The position numbers and the translations under genes are program-made. Shown piece by piece: positions 44,122 to 54,927 of a stretch of DNA of 64,000 nucleotides. The notes under the pieces were generated by a model, which was not told the origin of the DNA, searched no databases, and worked only from the letters and a program-made list of their open reading frames with translations. Positions within the stretch are counted from its first letter, which is position 1; each line of letters opens with the position of its first letter. Origin of the DNA: Caulobacter sp. (GTDB lineage: Bacteria > Pseudomonadota > Alphaproteobacteria > Caulobacterales > Caulobacteraceae); the NCBI GenBank assembly GCA_029866155.1, contig JARWZW010000072.1:42674-106673 (forward strand), given 5' to 3'.

Positions 44122-45870
44122 ATGGAGATGGCAATGCATGATCTGGTGATCCGCAACGGACGGGTGATCGACGGGACCGGCGCAGCGGCCTTTGCCGCCG
44201 ATATCGCCATCGATGGCGGCGTCATCACCCGGTTGGGTGTCGTGGACGGCCAGGGACGGCGCGAGATCGACGCCAAAGGCCTGCTGGTCACCCCCGGCTG
44301 GGTCGACATCCACACCCACTATGACGGTCAGGTCACCTGGGACCCCTATCTGGCCCCGTCCAGCTGGCATGGCGTAACCACGGCCGTCATGGGCAATTGC
44401 GGCGTCGGCTTCGCTCCTGTGCGGCCCGACCGCCACGACTGGCTGATCGCCCTGATGGAAGGGGTCGAGGACATTCCCGGCGCCGCCCTGTCCGAGGGCA
44501 TCAAATGGACCTGGGAAACCTTCCCTGAATATCTGGACAGCCTGGACGGCCAGCCCCGGGTCATGGATGTCGCGACCCAGGTGCCGCATGGCGCGGTGCG
44601 GGCCTATGTGATGGGCGAGCGCGGGGCCCGCAACGAAGAGGCCAATGCCGAGGACATCGCCGCGATGTCGCAGATCGTGGCCGAGGGAGTCGCGGCCGGC
44701 GCCCTCGGGTTCTCGACCTCCCGGACCGTGCTTCATGTGGCCAAGGACGGCGTTCCGGTGCCCGGCACCTTTGCCGGAGCGGACGAGCTTCTGGGCATTG
44801 GCCGGGCCATGGGCGCGGTCGGCCACGGAGTCTTCGAGATGGCCTCCGACATGGCCCCGGCCGAGGACGAGTTCCTGTGGATGAAGACCCTGTCGGCTGA
44901 GACGGGCGTGCCCGTGACGTTTGGCCTGCTGCAGTCCCCGGTCAAGGCCGACAACTGGAAGCGGCTGCTGACCCTGACCGAGGAGGCCCGGGCTGAAGGC
45001 GCGCAGATCACCGCCCAGATCGCCTGCCGTCCCACCGGCATGGTGCTGGGTTGGCAGAGCACGGTGCATCCCTTCATCGCGCGGGACAGCTATCGGAAGA
45101 TCGCCGACCTGCCGTTCGAGGAGCGGCTCGCGCAACTCAAGGATCCGGCGGTCCGGGCCGCCATCCTGTCCGAGACCTCGCGGTCCATGGGCCCCCTGGG
45201 CATGATCCTGACCCAGGGCTTTGACCGGATGTTCCGCCTGGAACAGCCCGAAGGCCTAGACTACGAGCCGGCGGCGGACGACTCCATCGCCGCCCTGGCC
45301 CGGTCCAGCGGCCGGTCGCCGGACGAGATCGTCTATGACATGCTGATGGAGAAGGACGGTCGGGGTTACATCTACCTGCCGCTGCTGAACTATGCAGAGT
45401 TCAACTTCGACCATATCCACACCATGATGAACCATCCCAACACGGTGCTCAGCCTGTCGGATGGCGGCGCCCATTGCGGCGTCATCTGCGACGCCAGCTT
45501 CCCGACCTACATGCTGACCCACTGGGCCCGGGACAGGGCGCGGGGACCCCGCCTGGCGCTGGAAAAAGTGGTGTCCATGCAGACCCGCGACACCGCCCGC
45601 CTCTATGGTCTCAATGACCGGGGCGTGCTGGCCCCCGGCATGAAGGCCGACCTCAACCTGATCGACTATGACCGTCTGGCCATCGAGGCGCCCGAAATGG
45701 CCTTCGACCTGCCCGCCCAGGGTCGGCGGATGATTCAGCGGGCGCGCGGCTATGTGGCGACCATCGTCAGCGGCGAAGTGACCTTCGAGAACGGCGAGGC
45801 CACCGGCGCCATGCCGGGCAAGCTGATCCGCGGTCCGCAGTCGGCAGGCCTTGCCCTGGCGGCGGAGTAG
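44122..45870 (+). CDS. N-acyl-D-amino-acid deacylase/amidohydrolase family protein
   Basis: 582 residues. An amidohydrolase with an N-terminal beta-sandwich ([16 protein letters not shown]), the first metal motif [12 protein letters not shown], a conserved [11 protein letters not shown] stretch and the C-terminal [13 protein letters not shown] (metal Asp) followed by [17 protein letters not shown]. This pattern is that of D-aminoacylases and N-acyl-D-glutamate deacylases, which release D-amino acids from acylated forms; the exact substrate is open. In-frame ATGs at 44122, 44128 and 44134 all lie close to a purine-rich stretch. Confidence 0.85.
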   Translation: MEMAMHDLVIRNGRVIDGTGAAAFAADIAIDGGVITRLGVVDGQGRREIDAKGLLVTPGWVDIHTHYDGQVTWDPYLAPSSWHGVTTAVMGNCGVGFAPVRPDRHDWLIALMEGVEDIPGAALSEGIKWTWETFPEYLDSLDGQPRVMDVATQVPHGAVRAYVMGERGARNEEANAEDIAAMSQIVAEGVAAGALGFSTSRTVLHVAKDGVPVPGTFAGADELLGIGRAMGAVGHGVFEMASDMAPAEDEFLWMKTLSAETGVPVTFGLLQSPVKADNWKRLLTLTEEARAEGAQITAQIACRPTGMVLGWQSTVHPFIARDSYRKIADLPFEERLAQLKDPAVRAAILSETSRSMGPLGMILTQGFDRMFRLEQPEGLDYEPAADDSIAALARSSGRSPDEIVYDMLMEKDGRGYIYLPLLNYAEFNFDHIHTMMNHPNTVLSLSDGGAHCGVICDASFPTYMLTHWARDRARGPRLALEKVVSMQTRDTARLYGLNDRGVLAPGMKADLNLIDYDRLAIEAPEMAFDLPAQGRRMIQRARGYVATIVSGEVTFENGEATGAMPGKLIRGPQSAGLALAAE

Positions 45871-45887
45871 CCTCAAGGGAAAGCGCA

Positions 45888-45915
45888 GGCGACGGCCGGA
45901 AATCCGGCCGTCGCC
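45888..45915. terminator. Bidirectional terminator hairpin
   Basis: A perfect 13-bp stem (GGCGACGGCCGGA pairing with TCCGGCCGTCGCC) with an AA loop, between the convergent amidohydrolase and universal-stress-protein genes. It lacks a T-run on either side. Confidence 0.65.
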
Positions 45916-45926
45916 ACCGTCAATGA

Positions 45927-46760
45927 TCAGTGCGAGACCAGCAGGGTGGTCGGCGGCTCGGACAGCAGATCCCGGCTCAGGCCGCCCAGCACCAATTCTT
46001 GCAGGCGCGGCCGGCCATAGAGGCCCATGACCACCAGGTCGGCGCCCAGGGCCTTGACCTGGTGACGCAGGATCTCGGCGACAGACCCGTCCTTGGACCG
46101 GTCGAGGAGCAGGTTGGCCTTGCGCCCGTGCCGCTCGAACAGGCGCTGCAACAGGCCGTCCGGACCGCCCTCCCCATGGGGGGAGACCACGAGGATATGG
46201 ACCTCGGCGGCCAGGGCCAGCAACGGCCATGAATCGCGAAGCGCCCGGGCCGCTTCCCGCGAGCCATTCCAGGCGACAATAACGCGGTTACCGCAGGTCG
46301 GGGCCGCACTGTCCGGCACGATTAGCAGCGGACCGCCGATATCCATGCCCAGATCGCCGGCAGAGATGGCGGTCCGGGAACAGCTGACCTGGATCCGCGG
46401 CGGCGCAACCATCAGGTCGCATCGGCGGGCGCAGGCAATAAGGCTGTGATGGTCCTCTCCGGGGATGTTCCGCCAGGTGGACGCGGCCCCGGCGGCCGTC
46501 GCAGCCGCCTCGAAGGTCGCCCGGGCCGTCTCGCTGGCGGCGGCGACTCCCTTGGCATGGTCCTGGATCAGGGCGTCGATTTCGGCCGGGGCGAGATAGG
46601 CCTGGACCTGGGCGGCCATGACATCGTTCATGAAGCGGGATTCGAGGAAGACCCCGTCCACCGCGCCGCGAAATTTCCTGGCCATTTCCGCCGCCAGGGC
46701 TGCGCGGACCTCGGCTGCGGGGGCCTCATCCATCTGCACCAGAATGTCGCGATAGGTCAT
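45927..46760 (-). CDS. Universal stress protein, tandem domain
   Basis: 277 residues made of two UspA-type domains. The first (residues ~1-145) begins TYRDILVQMDEAP and ends before VPDSAAP; the second (~150-277) begins RVIVAWNGSREAARAL and carries the ATP-binding G-2x-G-9x-G pattern in GLYGRPRLQELVLGG. Such proteins help cells survive starvation, low oxygen or redox stress. A perfect-match FNR/FixK-type box 54 bases upstream (46814-46827) supports induction at low oxygen. Confidence 0.9.
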   Translation of the reverse strand: MTYRDILVQMDEAPAAEVRAALAAEMARKFRGAVDGVFLESRFMNDVMAAQVQAYLAPAEIDALIQDHAKGVAAASETARATFEAAATAAGAASTWRNIPGEDHHSLIACARRCDLMVAPPRIQVSCSRTAISAGDLGMDIGGPLLIVPDSAAPTCGNRVIVAWNGSREAARALRDSWPLLALAAEVHILVVSPHGEGGPDGLLQRLFERHGRKANLLLDRSKDGSVAEILRHQVKALGADLVVMGLYGRPRLQELVLGGLSRDLLSEPPTTLLVSH

Positions 46761-46813
46761 GTTAGGGGCTCCCCTGCTGGGCGGTACTTTGCACGGGCCG
46801 TGGCGGCTCCGCC

Positions 46814-46827
46814 TTGACCAGGATCAA
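46814..46827. promoter_or_regulatory. FNR/FixK-type box upstream of the universal stress protein
   Basis: TTGAC CAGG ATCAA, matching TTGAY-N4-RTCAA. Centred about 60 bases before the ATG at 46760. The rest of the 229-base region to ruvC shows no other gene. Confidence 0.6.
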
Positions 46828-46989
46828 TGTCGGCCAGGGGCCAGGGGTTCAAACAGCTCCGCAATCCGGTCGGGCACAGCTTCAGCCGCGCCATGTCTTG
46901 TGCGCCGCAGGTTCCAGATCCTGGCGCTCCCGAGTCTGCCCGTCGGGGGATTTCAAACCGGCGCAAGAGCCGCCATGGTAGGGAAACGT

Positions 46990-47493
46990 ATGGCGAACGC
47001 GATTCGAATCCTGGGCCTGGATCCCGGCCTCCGCCGCACCGGATGGGGCGTCATCAGCGCGGAGGGTTCGCGGCTGAGCTGGATCGCCCATGGGGTCATC
47101 GTCCCGGACGACAAGGCGGCCTTTTCCCAGCGACTTCTGACGCTTTTCGAGGGGGTCCATGCTGTGATCGCCGAACATGCACCCCATGAGGCCGCCATCG
47201 AGGAGACCTTCCTCAATACAAACGCCCAATCGACCCTCAAGCTGGGGCATGCCCGGGCCGCCGCCATGATCGCACCGGCCCAGGCCGGGCTGAGCGTCGC
47301 TGAATATGCGGCCAAGGAAGTCAAGAAATCGGTGGTCGGAACAGGCGGGGCCGACAAGACCCAGGTGGCCTACATGATCGCCCGGCTCCTGCCCGCCGCC
47401 GGATCGCCGACCGCCGACGCCGCAGACGCCCTGGCCGTGGCCATCGCCCATGCCCATGTCCGCAAATCCCGCACCCTGCGGAGCGTCGCATGA
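46990..47493 (+). CDS. ruvC: Crossover junction endodeoxyribonuclease RuvC
   Basis: 167 residues. Resolves Holliday junctions by symmetric cuts. Motifs: [14 protein letters not shown] with the first catalytic Asp, [19 protein letters not shown] with the catalytic Glu, and [13 protein letters not shown] with the last acidic residues. The start at 46990 is preferred over long upstream extensions of the open frame. Its stop overlaps the ruvA start (ATGA), beginning the ruvCAB operon. Confidence 0.96.
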   Translation: MANAIRILGLDPGLRRTGWGVISAEGSRLSWIAHGVIVPDDKAAFSQRLLTLFEGVHAVIAEHAPHEAAIEETFLNTNAQSTLKLGHARAAAMIAPAQAGLSVAEYAAKEVKKSVVGTGGADKTQVAYMIARLLPAAGSPTADAADALAVAIAHAHVRKSRTLRSVA

Positions 47494-48104
47494 TCGGCCG
47501 GCTGCGCGGGACCGTCGCCGAGGTCGGCGAGGAAGAGGCCCTGATCGATGTCGGCGGGGTCGGCTATCTGGTGCGCTGCGGCTCGCGGACCCTGGGCCGC
47601 CTTCCGGCCATCGGCGAGGACTGCCAGCTCCACACGGAAAACCCCTGGAGCGAGGCCCAGGGCCCGCAACTCTATGGCTTTCTGACCCGCGAGGAGCGCC
47701 GGGCCTTTGTCTTGCTGAAGGCCATCCAGGGGGTCGGGCCCAAGGCCGCCATGTCGGTGCTGGACGTGCTGAGCCCGGCGGAACTGGCCGGCGCCGTGTC
47801 CCGCGACGACAAGGCCCTGGTCGGGCGCGCACAGGGCGTGGGTCCAAAGCTGGCCCAGCGGATCGTCACCGAGCTGAAGGACAAGCCGATCAGCGACGGC
47901 CCGGCCGTGTTCCAGCCCCAGACCGGCGGCGCCCGAGCCCCGGCCCCGCCTTCGGCCGTCGGCGAGGCGGTCGCCGCCCTGATGGGCCTGGGGGTCGCCG
48001 AGGCCATGGCCCGCAGGGTCGTCGAACAGGCCGAAGGCCGGCTGGGGCCCGGCTCTGATGTCTCGGCCCTGATCAAGGCCGGCCTGCAGGAGCTTGGCCG
48101 TTGA
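47490..48104 (+). CDS. ruvA: Holliday junction DNA helicase subunit RuvA
   Basis: 204 residues. The tetrameric RuvA binds the four-way junction and loads RuvB. N-terminal OB fold ([20 protein letters not shown]), tandem helix-hairpin-helix ([35 protein letters not shown]) and a C-terminal RuvB-contact domain ([16 protein letters not shown]). Overlaps ruvC by four bases at the start and ruvB by four at the end. Confidence 0.96.
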   Translation: MIGRLRGTVAEVGEEEALIDVGGVGYLVRCGSRTLGRLPAIGEDCQLHTENPWSEAQGPQLYGFLTREERRAFVLLKAIQGVGPKAAMSVLDVLSPAELAGAVSRDDKALVGRAQGVGPKLAQRIVTELKDKPISDGPAVFQPQTGGARAPAPPSAVGEAVAALMGLGVAEAMARRVVEQAEGRLGPGSDVSALIKAGLQELGR

Positions 48105-49132
48105 CCCGTATCGTGTCCCCCGACGCCGCCCCGGCCGAGGCGCCGGACAAGGCCCTGCGTCCCCAGACCCTGGCGGAGTTCGTCGGCCAGCAGGCCATCA
48201 AGGCCAATCTGAAGGTCTTCATCGACGCCGCCCGCAGCCGCAACGAGGCCCTGGACCATGTGCTGCTGTTCGGGCCCCCGGGCCTGGGCAAGACCACCCT
48301 CGCACAGATCGTCGCGCGGGAACTGGGGGTCAATTTCCGGGCGACCAGCGGCCCGGTTCTGGCCAAGGCCGGGGACCTGGCCGCGATCCTGACCAATCTG
48401 GAACCCAACGACGTCCTGTTCATCGACGAGATCCACCGCCTCGCCGCCAATGTGGAGGAAATCCTCTACCCGGCCATGGAGGACCATGTTCTCGACCTGA
48501 TGATCGGCGAGGGGCCCTCGGCCCGATCCATCCGGATCGAACTGGCGCCCTTCACCCTGGTGGCGGCGACGACCCGGGCCGGGATGCTGGCCACGCCCCT
48601 GCGGGACCGGTTCGGAATCCCCCTGCGGCTGGAATTCTACACCATCCCTGAACTGCAGCAGGTGATCCGCCAGGCCGCCCGCAAGCTGGGCGCGCCCGTC
48701 TCGGAAGATGGCGCCGCCGAGATCGCCGCCCGGGCCCGTGGCACGCCGCGCGTCGCCGGCCGACTGCTCCGAAGGGTGCGGGACTTCGCCCTGGCCGACG
48801 GGGTCGAGACCATCGACAGGACCCATGCCGCCCGGGCCCTCGCCAGGCTGGAAGTCGACGAAGTGGGGCTGGACAGCCTCGACCGGCGTTATCTTCGCGC
48901 CCTGATCGAGCATTACGGCGGCGGTCCGGCTGGGGTCGAGACCCTGGCCTACGCCATCGCGGAATCCCGCGACGCGGTGGAGGATGTGATCGAGCCCTAT
49001 CTGATGCAGCAGGGCTTCATCCAGCGCACACCCCGGGGCAGGATGGCCTGCGGCAAGGCCTATCTGCATCTGGGCCTGAAGGAGCCGGTTGCTGTCCGGC
49101 CGCCGGCAGACCTGTTCGAGGACGAGGCCTGA
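48101..49132 (+). CDS. ruvB: Holliday junction DNA helicase subunit RuvB
   Basis: 343 residues. Hexameric AAA+ motor of branch migration. Walker [13 protein letters not shown], Walker [10 protein letters not shown], sensor/arginine-finger region [16 protein letters not shown], and a C-terminal winged helix ending in the family-typical [12 protein letters not shown]. The start is a rare TTG at 48101, overlapping the ruvA stop (TTGA), with AGGAG eight bases upstream. Confidence 0.96.
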   Translation: MTRIVSPDAAPAEAPDKALRPQTLAEFVGQQAIKANLKVFIDAARSRNEALDHVLLFGPPGLGKTTLAQIVARELGVNFRATSGPVLAKAGDLAAILTNLEPNDVLFIDEIHRLAANVEEILYPAMEDHVLDLMIGEGPSARSIRIELAPFTLVAATTRAGMLATPLRDRFGIPLRLEFYTIPELQQVIRQAARKLGAPVSEDGAAEIAARARGTPRVAGRLLRRVRDFALADGVETIDRTHAARALARLEVDEVGLDSLDRRYLRALIEHYGGGPAGVETLAYAIAESRDAVEDVIEPYLMQQGFIQRTPRGRMACGKAYLHLGLKEPVAVRPPADLFEDEA

Positions 49133-49136
49133 GGCG

Positions 49137-49586
49137 ATGAGCGACCTGCCCGTTCCCACCGCTGGACTGTTCGTCGGGCGAGAGCATCAACTGCCGGTCC
49201 GGGTCTATTACGAGGACACCGATTTCACCGGCGTCGTCTACCACGCCAACTATGTCCGCTACTTCGAGCGCGGCCGGAGCGATTTCCTGCGGCTGGCGGG
49301 AGTGTCCCATTCTGACCTGCTGGACCGTCCCGATCCGGCCGCCTTCGTGATCACCCGGATGGAGATCGATTTTCGAAGGGCCGCCCGCATCGACGACAGC
49401 CTTGTGGTTCGCACCACCTATGATTCCGTCAAGGGGCCGAGGCTGTCGATCAGCCAGATCATTACCCGGGACGGGGATATCATCGCCGCCGCAGCCGTCT
49501 CCGCCGCCTGTATTTCCCTGGACGGCCGCCCGCGAAAACCGCCTTCCGGCCTTGTTGAGGCCTTGCGGCCCTGGTTTTGCACGTGA
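49137..49586 (+). CDS. ybgC: Tol-Pal-associated acyl-CoA thioesterase YbgC
   Basis: 149 residues of hot-dog fold. The 4-hydroxybenzoyl-CoA thioesterase signature VYYEDTDFTGVVYHANY includes the catalytic Asp. It hydrolyses acyl-CoA or acyl-ACP thioesters and is nearly always found with tolQRAB, suggesting a link to envelope lipid. It starts four bases after ruvB, bridging the ruv and tol clusters. Confidence 0.93.
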   Translation: MSDLPVPTAGLFVGREHQLPVRVYYEDTDFTGVVYHANYVRYFERGRSDFLRLAGVSHSDLLDRPDPAAFVITRMEIDFRRAARIDDSLVVRTTYDSVKGPRLSISQIITRDGDIIAAAAVSAACISLDGRPRKPPSGLVEALRPWFCT

Positions 49587-49724
49587 GACCGTCAACTGCG
49601 TGCATTCTGGTCACAGTCGAGTAACCGCTTGAGACCGGGGCGATCACACGCCTTATTGTCACCAAAGCCCGGCACAAGATGTCGGAAATGTCGTTAGGCC
49701 GCCAACGGGGGAATCCGAGAGCGC

Positions 49725-50426
49725 ATGGAACCGCAGTCGATCTCGCCTGAAAACTTCTCCCTGGTGGAGCTCTTCATGACCGCTGACTGGGTCATCAAGG
49801 GAGTCATGATCGGCCTTGCCCTGGCCTCCCTGATCTCCTGGGCTGTCATCATTGACAAGTTCATCCGCTTCACGGGGCTCAACAGCCAGGCCAACGCCTT
49901 CGAGAACAAGGTCAGCTCAGGCCGCCCCCTGGAGGAAATTGCCGCCGAGGCGGGCCCCACCGCCAAGCACCCCCTGCCCCGTTTGCTCAACGCCGCCCTG
50001 CGGGAATGGCGCGACACCCGGGCCAAGGGCCAGATCGGCGACACCCAGACCGCCCTTTTGATTCAGCGGATCGACCGGGTGCTGGACAGCCATATCGCCC
50101 GGGAAAGCCAAAGGGCCGAGGAAGGCCTGGGCACCCTGGCCATTGTCGCCACCGCCAGCCCCTTCATCGGCCTGTTCGGCACCGTCTGGGGCATCATGAA
50201 CGCCTTCAAGAACATCGCCCTCGAACAGAACACCTCCCTGCCGGTGGTGGCGCCGGCCATAGCCGAAGCCCTGTTCGCCACCGCCCTGGGGCTGATGGCG
50301 GCCATCCCGGCCTATATCGCCTATAACAAGTTCTCCACCGACGCCGGCAAGTTCGCCGCTCGACTTGAGGGATTTGCCGACGACCTGTCGACAGCCATCC
50401 AGCGCCGCCTGGCCGAGAAGGTCTGA
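49725..50426 (+). CDS. tolQ: Tol-Pal system protein TolQ
   Basis: 233 residues, inner membrane. Three membrane segments (about 20-42, 137-158, 172-195) and the MotA/ExbB-type signature TVWGIMNAFKNIA. With TolR it turns proton flow into movement of TolA, needed for outer-membrane constriction during division. The 138-base gap before it may hold a separate promoter. Confidence 0.95.
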   Translation: MEPQSISPENFSLVELFMTADWVIKGVMIGLALASLISWAVIIDKFIRFTGLNSQANAFENKVSSGRPLEEIAAEAGPTAKHPLPRLLNAALREWRDTRAKGQIGDTQTALLIQRIDRVLDSHIARESQRAEEGLGTLAIVATASPFIGLFGTVWGIMNAFKNIALEQNTSLPVVAPAIAEALFATALGLMAAIPAYIAYNKFSTDAGKFAARLEGFADDLSTAIQRRLAEKV

Positions 50427-50429
50427 TCC

Positions 50430-50918
50430 ATGGCCCTGTCGTCGAATGACGCCTTCGGCGCCGTTGGAAAGCGACGTGGCCGGCGGGGCCGCGGCCGGCG
50501 CGGCGCCCTGTCCGAGATCAATGTCACGCCCCTGGTCGATGTGATGCTGGTGCTGCTGATCATCTTCATGATCTCGGCCCCGCTTCTGACCTCCGGCGTT
50601 TCCGTCGAACTGCCCAAGACCGAAGCCGGTTCGCTGCAGGACCAGTCCCAGCCCCTGACCCTGACGGTTTCGGAAGATGGCCTGCTCTATGCGGGCGAGG
50701 AGCGCATTCCCTTCACCTCGCTGAAATCCCGCATCTCGGCCCTGGCAGACCAGGACTTCGAACGGCCCATCTATGTCCGGGCCGACGGCAAGACCTCCTA
50801 CGAGGCCGTCGCCCAGGTCATGGCGGCCCTCAGCACCGGCGGCTTCCGCAAGATCAACCTGATCACAGACACCGGCGGCCCCACCTCTGGCCCGGTCCCC
50901 AAGGATGTCGTGGAATGA
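50430..50918 (+). CDS. tolR: Tol-Pal system protein TolR
   Basis: 162 residues. A basic N-terminal tail ([12 protein letters not shown]), one membrane helix containing the proton-path Asp (INVTPLVDVMLVLLIIFM) and a periplasmic ExbD-type domain ending in ALSTGGFRKINLIT. Works as the TolQ partner. The end overlaps tolA by 14 bases. Confidence 0.95.
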   Translation: MALSSNDAFGAVGKRRGRRGRGRRGALSEINVTPLVDVMLVLLIIFMISAPLLTSGVSVELPKTEAGSLQDQSQPLTLTVSEDGLLYAGEERIPFTSLKSRISALADQDFERPIYVRADGKTSYEAVAQVMAALSTGGFRKINLITDTGGPTSGPVPKDVVE

Positions 50919-51732
50919 CCTGCAAAGGCGCTCTGGCCTGATGCGGCGGGAGGGCGGTCCCTTCGGCGCAGCCCTGCTGGTCTCGCTGGTTGTCCATGCG
51001 GGCCTGCTGGCGCTCGCCCTGTTTTTCATGCCCCGCAACGCCCCGTCCCTGCCTTTCGGTTCGGCGGTTCCGGTGACCATTGTCAGCAATGCGCCGATGA
51101 CCGACGTCAGCGCCGCTCTTCAGGGCGCCCAGGAGGTGGACGCCCTGACCGAGGAGCCGATACCGCTGCTGCCGCCGGAACTGGTGGCGCCGCCCGCCCC
51201 GACTCCCCTGCCCACCGAAGCGAAGACCCCGACCAAGCCGGCAGAAAAGGCCACGCCAGCGGTGTCGCCGGGCGCCAAGTCCCAGCAGAGGGCCGAACTG
51301 GATTTCGACGCCCTGGAGCGGCGCCTTCAACAGGCCGGCGGCGGCAAGCCCAGGCCGGCGGGCGGCGACAAGGGCCCCACACGTCCCGCGACGGCGGCGC
51401 AGCCCCGTCCGGACGGAGCCGGCAAGGGTCTCAACGCCAGCTCGATCCAGGGCCTGGTCGATGAACTGAACCGGCGTTGGCGCCCCAACTGCGATGTCGA
51501 GGGCGGCGCTCGCATCAAGCTTACGGTCCAGGTCCGGATCTCACCTTCGGGCCAGCTGCTGACCGAGCCCCGGGTGACTCGGGGACTGTCCAATGACCCC
51601 ATGGTCGAGGCCGCAGCCACAAAGGCCAAGCTGGCCATCACGGCCTCTCTTCCCTTCCGCAATCTTCCGGAAGACTATGTGGGCGAGCCGCTTAACCTGA
51701 ATTTCGACGCCCAGCAGGCCTGCTCGGCATGA
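50905..51732 (+). CDS. tolA: Tol-Pal system protein TolA
   Basis: 275 residues. One N-terminal membrane helix ([19 protein letters not shown]), a Pro/Ala/Lys-rich linker (about 70-165) that spans the periplasm, and a TonB-like C-terminal domain ([30 protein letters not shown]). Shorter than the gammaproteobacterial TolA, with no long helical repeat, as is common in alphaproteobacteria. It links TolQR to Pal and TolB. Confidence 0.92.
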   Translation: MSWNDLQRRSGLMRREGGPFGAALLVSLVVHAGLLALALFFMPRNAPSLPFGSAVPVTIVSNAPMTDVSAALQGAQEVDALTEEPIPLLPPELVAPPAPTPLPTEAKTPTKPAEKATPAVSPGAKSQQRAELDFDALERRLQQAGGGKPRPAGGDKGPTRPATAAQPRPDGAGKGLNASSIQGLVDELNRRWRPNCDVEGGARIKLTVQVRISPSGQLLTEPRVTRGLSNDPMVEAAATKAKLAITASLPFRNLPEDYVGEPLNLNFDAQQACSA

Positions 51733-51832
51733 ACCCTGTCACGTCACCAGCCTGCAGGATCGCCGGTTCCGGCTCGGACCAGACCCGGAACCCGGTCCGC
51801 CGCATCCGCTACCGCCCTTCGAGGAGCCAGCC

Positions 51833-53134
51833 ATGACCCTCCGTTCCATGATGTTCGCCCTGTGCGCCCTTGTCCTGGGGGCCGGAGCGCTTCCGGGCGC
51901 CGCCCGGGCCGAGATCGAGATCGATATCAATCAGGGTGTCGTGCAGCCCTTGCCCATCGCCATTCCGGCCTTTTCCGGAGTCTCGCGAGGCTCGGACATC
52001 GCCCAGGTGATCAGCGCCAACCTCGAACGGTCCGGCCTGTTCGCGCCCATCGACCCCGGCGCCTTCCCCGAGCGGGGTCTGGATATTGCGGTCCAGCCCA
52101 ATTTCGAGGCCTGGAAGGTGATCAACGCCCAGGTGCTGGTAAACGGCGCCGTCGCCGTTGAGTCCGACGGTCGCCTGAGGGTCGATTTCCGTCTCTGGGA
52201 CACCTTCGGAGGCCAGCAGCTCCTCGGCCTGCAGTTCACCTCAACCCCGGAGAACTGGCGTCGGGTTGCGCACAAGATCTCTGATGCGGTCTACCAGCAG
52301 CTGACCGGTGAATCCGGTTATTTCGATACCCGGGTGGTGTTCATCGCCGAGAGCGGCGCCCGTGGAAAGCGGGTCAAGCGCCTGTCGATCATGGATCAGG
52401 ACGGCGCCAACAACAGCTACCTGACCGATGGCAGCTACATCGTCATGACACCCCGGTTCTCCGCCAACAGCCAGGAAATCACCTATATGGCGCTGCGGCC
52501 CACGGGCTCGAGCGTTTACCTCTACAACATCGAGACTTCGCGGCAGGAAACCCTTGGCAAGTTCCCCGGCATGGTCTTCGCGCCCCGGTTCTCGCCGGAC
52601 GGCGGTCGCGTGGTGTTCAGCGTCGAGCGGGGCGGCAACAGCGACCTCTATGTCATGGACCTGCGCAACCGGGCCCAGACCCGTCTGACCAGCGATCCCG
52701 GCATCGACACCTCCGGCAGCTTCTCGCCCAATGGCGGCCAGATCGTCTTCAACTCCGACCGGGCCGGCTCGCCTCAGCTCTATGTCATGAACAGCGATGG
52801 CAGCGGCGTCCGCCGCATCTCGGCCGGCGGCGGACGCTATACCACGCCGGTCTGGAGCCCGCGGGGTGACTTCATCGCCTTCACAAAACAGGCCGGCGGC
52901 GTCTTCCATATCGGGGTCATGCGGCCGGACGGGTCAGACGAGCGAATCCTGACCACCAGCTACCTGGACGAAGGCCCGACCTGGGCGCCCAATGGCCGGG
53001 TGCTGATGTTCTTCCGGGAGGGTCGCGGCGGCGAGCCCCGGCTCTGGAACGTCGACATCACGGGCCGCATCCTGCGTCCGGCGCCCTATCAGGGTTCGGG
53101 CTCGGACCCGGCCTGGTCGCCCCTGCTGAACTGA
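51833..53134 (+). CDS. tolB: Tol-Pal system periplasmic protein TolB
   Basis: 433 residues. Signal peptide ([19 protein letters not shown] ... ARA), an N-terminal TolB domain (residues ~25-165) and a six-bladed propeller with repeats such as [36 protein letters not shown] and [10 protein letters not shown]. Binds Pal and TolA in the periplasm. Confidence 0.96.
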   Translation: MTLRSMMFALCALVLGAGALPGAARAEIEIDINQGVVQPLPIAIPAFSGVSRGSDIAQVISANLERSGLFAPIDPGAFPERGLDIAVQPNFEAWKVINAQVLVNGAVAVESDGRLRVDFRLWDTFGGQQLLGLQFTSTPENWRRVAHKISDAVYQQLTGESGYFDTRVVFIAESGARGKRVKRLSIMDQDGANNSYLTDGSYIVMTPRFSANSQEITYMALRPTGSSVYLYNIETSRQETLGKFPGMVFAPRFSPDGGRVVFSVERGGNSDLYVMDLRNRAQTRLTSDPGIDTSGSFSPNGGQIVFNSDRAGSPQLYVMNSDGSGVRRISAGGGRYTTPVWSPRGDFIAFTKQAGGVFHIGVMRPDGSDERILTTSYLDEGPTWAPNGRVLMFFREGRGGEPRLWNVDITGRILRPAPYQGSGSDPAWSPLLN

Positions 53135-53285
53135 ATCCGGGCATGCAGGGTTCAACTGGCAAATGAATTGTGGTCGAGATGTCGCAATTCCGGGCCATTA
53201 TGGGACCCTGAAGGCGTTTTAGACTTAACAGACCTGCGATCGGCGCCAGTATGTCGCCGACAAACCCAAGCGAGGAGGAAGCCGC

Positions 53286-53840
53286 ATGCGCTTCGATGCC
53301 CAACGCACTGTGAAACTGGCGCTGATCGCGGCGGCGGCCCTGTCCCTGGCGGCCTGCGCCTCTACCAAGCCGGCAACGCCTCCGCAGCCCGGCCCCGCCG
53401 GTCCGGCCCCCTCCGGTGGCGGATCCTACATCCCGCCGGCCGGTCCTGGACCGATCGACAGCCGTCCGATCCCCGGCACCACCCAGGACTTCATCATCAA
53501 CATCGGTGATTTTGTCTATTTCGACCTCGACCAGTACGTGGTCCGGGCCGATGCGGCGCCGGTGCTCGACGCCCAGTCCGCCTGGCTGCGTCGCTGGGCC
53601 AATGTCCGGATCCGGATCGAAGGCAACTGCGACGAACGCGGCACCCGCGAATACAACCTGGCCCTCGGCTCCCGCCGGGCCAATGCCGTCCGCGAATACC
53701 TGATCGCCCGCGGCGTGGCGCCCAGCCGCATCACCACCCTGTCGAACGGCAAGGAACGTCCGATCGACGCGGGCACCTCCGAGGAGGCCTACCAGCGCAA
53801 TCGCAATGGCCAGACGGTCATCGTCGACGGCGCTCGCTAG
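53286..53840 (+). CDS. pal: Peptidoglycan-associated lipoprotein Pal
   Basis: 184 residues. Lipoprotein signal with lipobox LAAC (Cys25), a Pro-rich linker, and an OmpA-type peptidoglycan-binding domain: VYFDLDQYVV, EGNCDERGTREYNLALG, RRANAVREYL. Anchors the outer membrane to peptidoglycan and is the endpoint of the Tol machine. GAGGAGGAA precedes the ATG, and a strong terminator follows at 53910. Confidence 0.97.
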   Translation: MRFDAQRTVKLALIAAAALSLAACASTKPATPPQPGPAGPAPSGGGSYIPPAGPGPIDSRPIPGTTQDFIINIGDFVYFDLDQYVVRADAAPVLDAQSAWLRRWANVRIRIEGNCDERGTREYNLALGSRRANAVREYLIARGVAPSRITTLSNGKERPIDAGTSEEAYQRNRNGQTVIVDGAR

Positions 53841-53909
53841 GCTGCCGTTCAGGAGCCTGCCTGTCCGCACCGCCTGGCGGTCGGACTGACAGTCTCTGGC
53901 GTAGCGATA

Positions 53910-53942
53910 GAGGGGCCGCGACATCGCGGCCCCTCTTTTCGT
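53910..53942 (+). terminator. Rho-independent terminator after pal
   Basis: A perfect 11-bp stem (GAGGGGCCGCG pairing with CGCGGCCCCTC), ACAT loop, then TTTTCGTTT. It ends the tol-pal transcript, so cpoB needs its own promoter or read-through. Confidence 0.92.
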
Positions 53943-54063
53943 TTCGGTCGCCAAGTTTTTGGCCATGGTCCGGTCTCGCCCTATTCCTGACGCTGACCAG
54001 ACCGAAAGTCTTCCGTCTCGCCGACCGGGTTTCGGCGGACATTGCCAGGATCACAGTCGCATC

Positions 54064-54927
54064 ATGATCAGTTCCAGAGTCTCTTCCGCCCTGAAGGCCG
54101 CCCCGTTCCTGGCCGTGCTGATCGCCGTGACGGCGACCTTCGCCGCCCAGGCCCAGACCCCCATGCCGGACCCGCTGGATGACCGGTCGGTGCGACGTCT
54201 GGAAAAGATGGAAAAGGTGGTTCGGGAACTGCGCGCCATCGTCTTCCAGGGTCGGGAGTCGGGAAAGCCCGTGGTGGTCCAGGACTCGGAATCGGCCGAA
54301 CTTCTGGCCAGCCTGACCGAGCGGATCACCGACCTGGAACAGTCGCTCACCCGCAACAACGCCACCAGTGAGGGCCTGACCTTCGATCTGGACCAGACCC
54401 AAAAGGCCCTGGCCCGGTCCGAGGCGGCCAACAAGGGCCTGAGCGAGAAACTGGCCAGTCTTGAGGCCCGGATTGTCGCTCTTGAGACGCCCCCGGTCGT
54501 GGAGGCCGTCGAGGCCACCCCGGCGACGGAACCCCCGGTCGATCCCGCCGTGCTGTTCGCCGAGGGACGCAAGCAGATGACGGAAGGCGACAATGCCGGC
54601 GCGGAGACGACCTTCGCCCGCTACGTTTCCAGTTTCGGCGACAATGCCAAGGCGCCCGAGGCCCGCTACTGGCTGGGCAAGACCCTGACGGCCCGCGGCG
54701 CCAATGCCGAGGCGGCCTCCGCCTATATCGGCGCCATCCGAGGCTGGCCCAAGACCGCCTGGGCGCCGGACGCCGTGGTCGAGCTGTCCCGGGCCCTGAT
54801 TGCCCAGCGCCTGCCCGTCGACGCCTGCCAGACCCTGTCCGAACTGCCGCGTCGCTATCCTTCTGCGTCGACGGCCATCATGGCCCGCGCCCAGGCGGCC
54901 CGGCTAGAGGCCAAGTGCACGGGCTGA
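54064..54927 (+). CDS. cpoB: Cell-division coordinator CpoB (YbgF)
   Basis: 287 residues. A signal peptide (MISSRVSSALKAAPFLAVLI ... AQA) precedes a coiled-coil region (about 45-165, DRSVRRLEKMEKVVRELRAI) and C-terminal TPR units (LFAEGRKQMTEGDNAGAE, APEARYWLGKTL). CpoB couples Tol movement to peptidoglycan synthesis at the septum. The ATG at 54064 places the signal peptide at the true N-terminus; the open frame extends upstream to 53959. Confidence 0.92.
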   Translation: MISSRVSSALKAAPFLAVLIAVTATFAAQAQTPMPDPLDDRSVRRLEKMEKVVRELRAIVFQGRESGKPVVVQDSESAELLASLTERITDLEQSLTRNNATSEGLTFDLDQTQKALARSEAANKGLSEKLASLEARIVALETPPVVEAVEATPATEPPVDPAVLFAEGRKQMTEGDNAGAETTFARYVSSFGDNAKAPEARYWLGKTLTARGANAEAASAYIGAIRGWPKTAWAPDAVVELSRALIAQRLPVDACQTLSELPRRYPSASTAIMARAQAARLEAKCTG

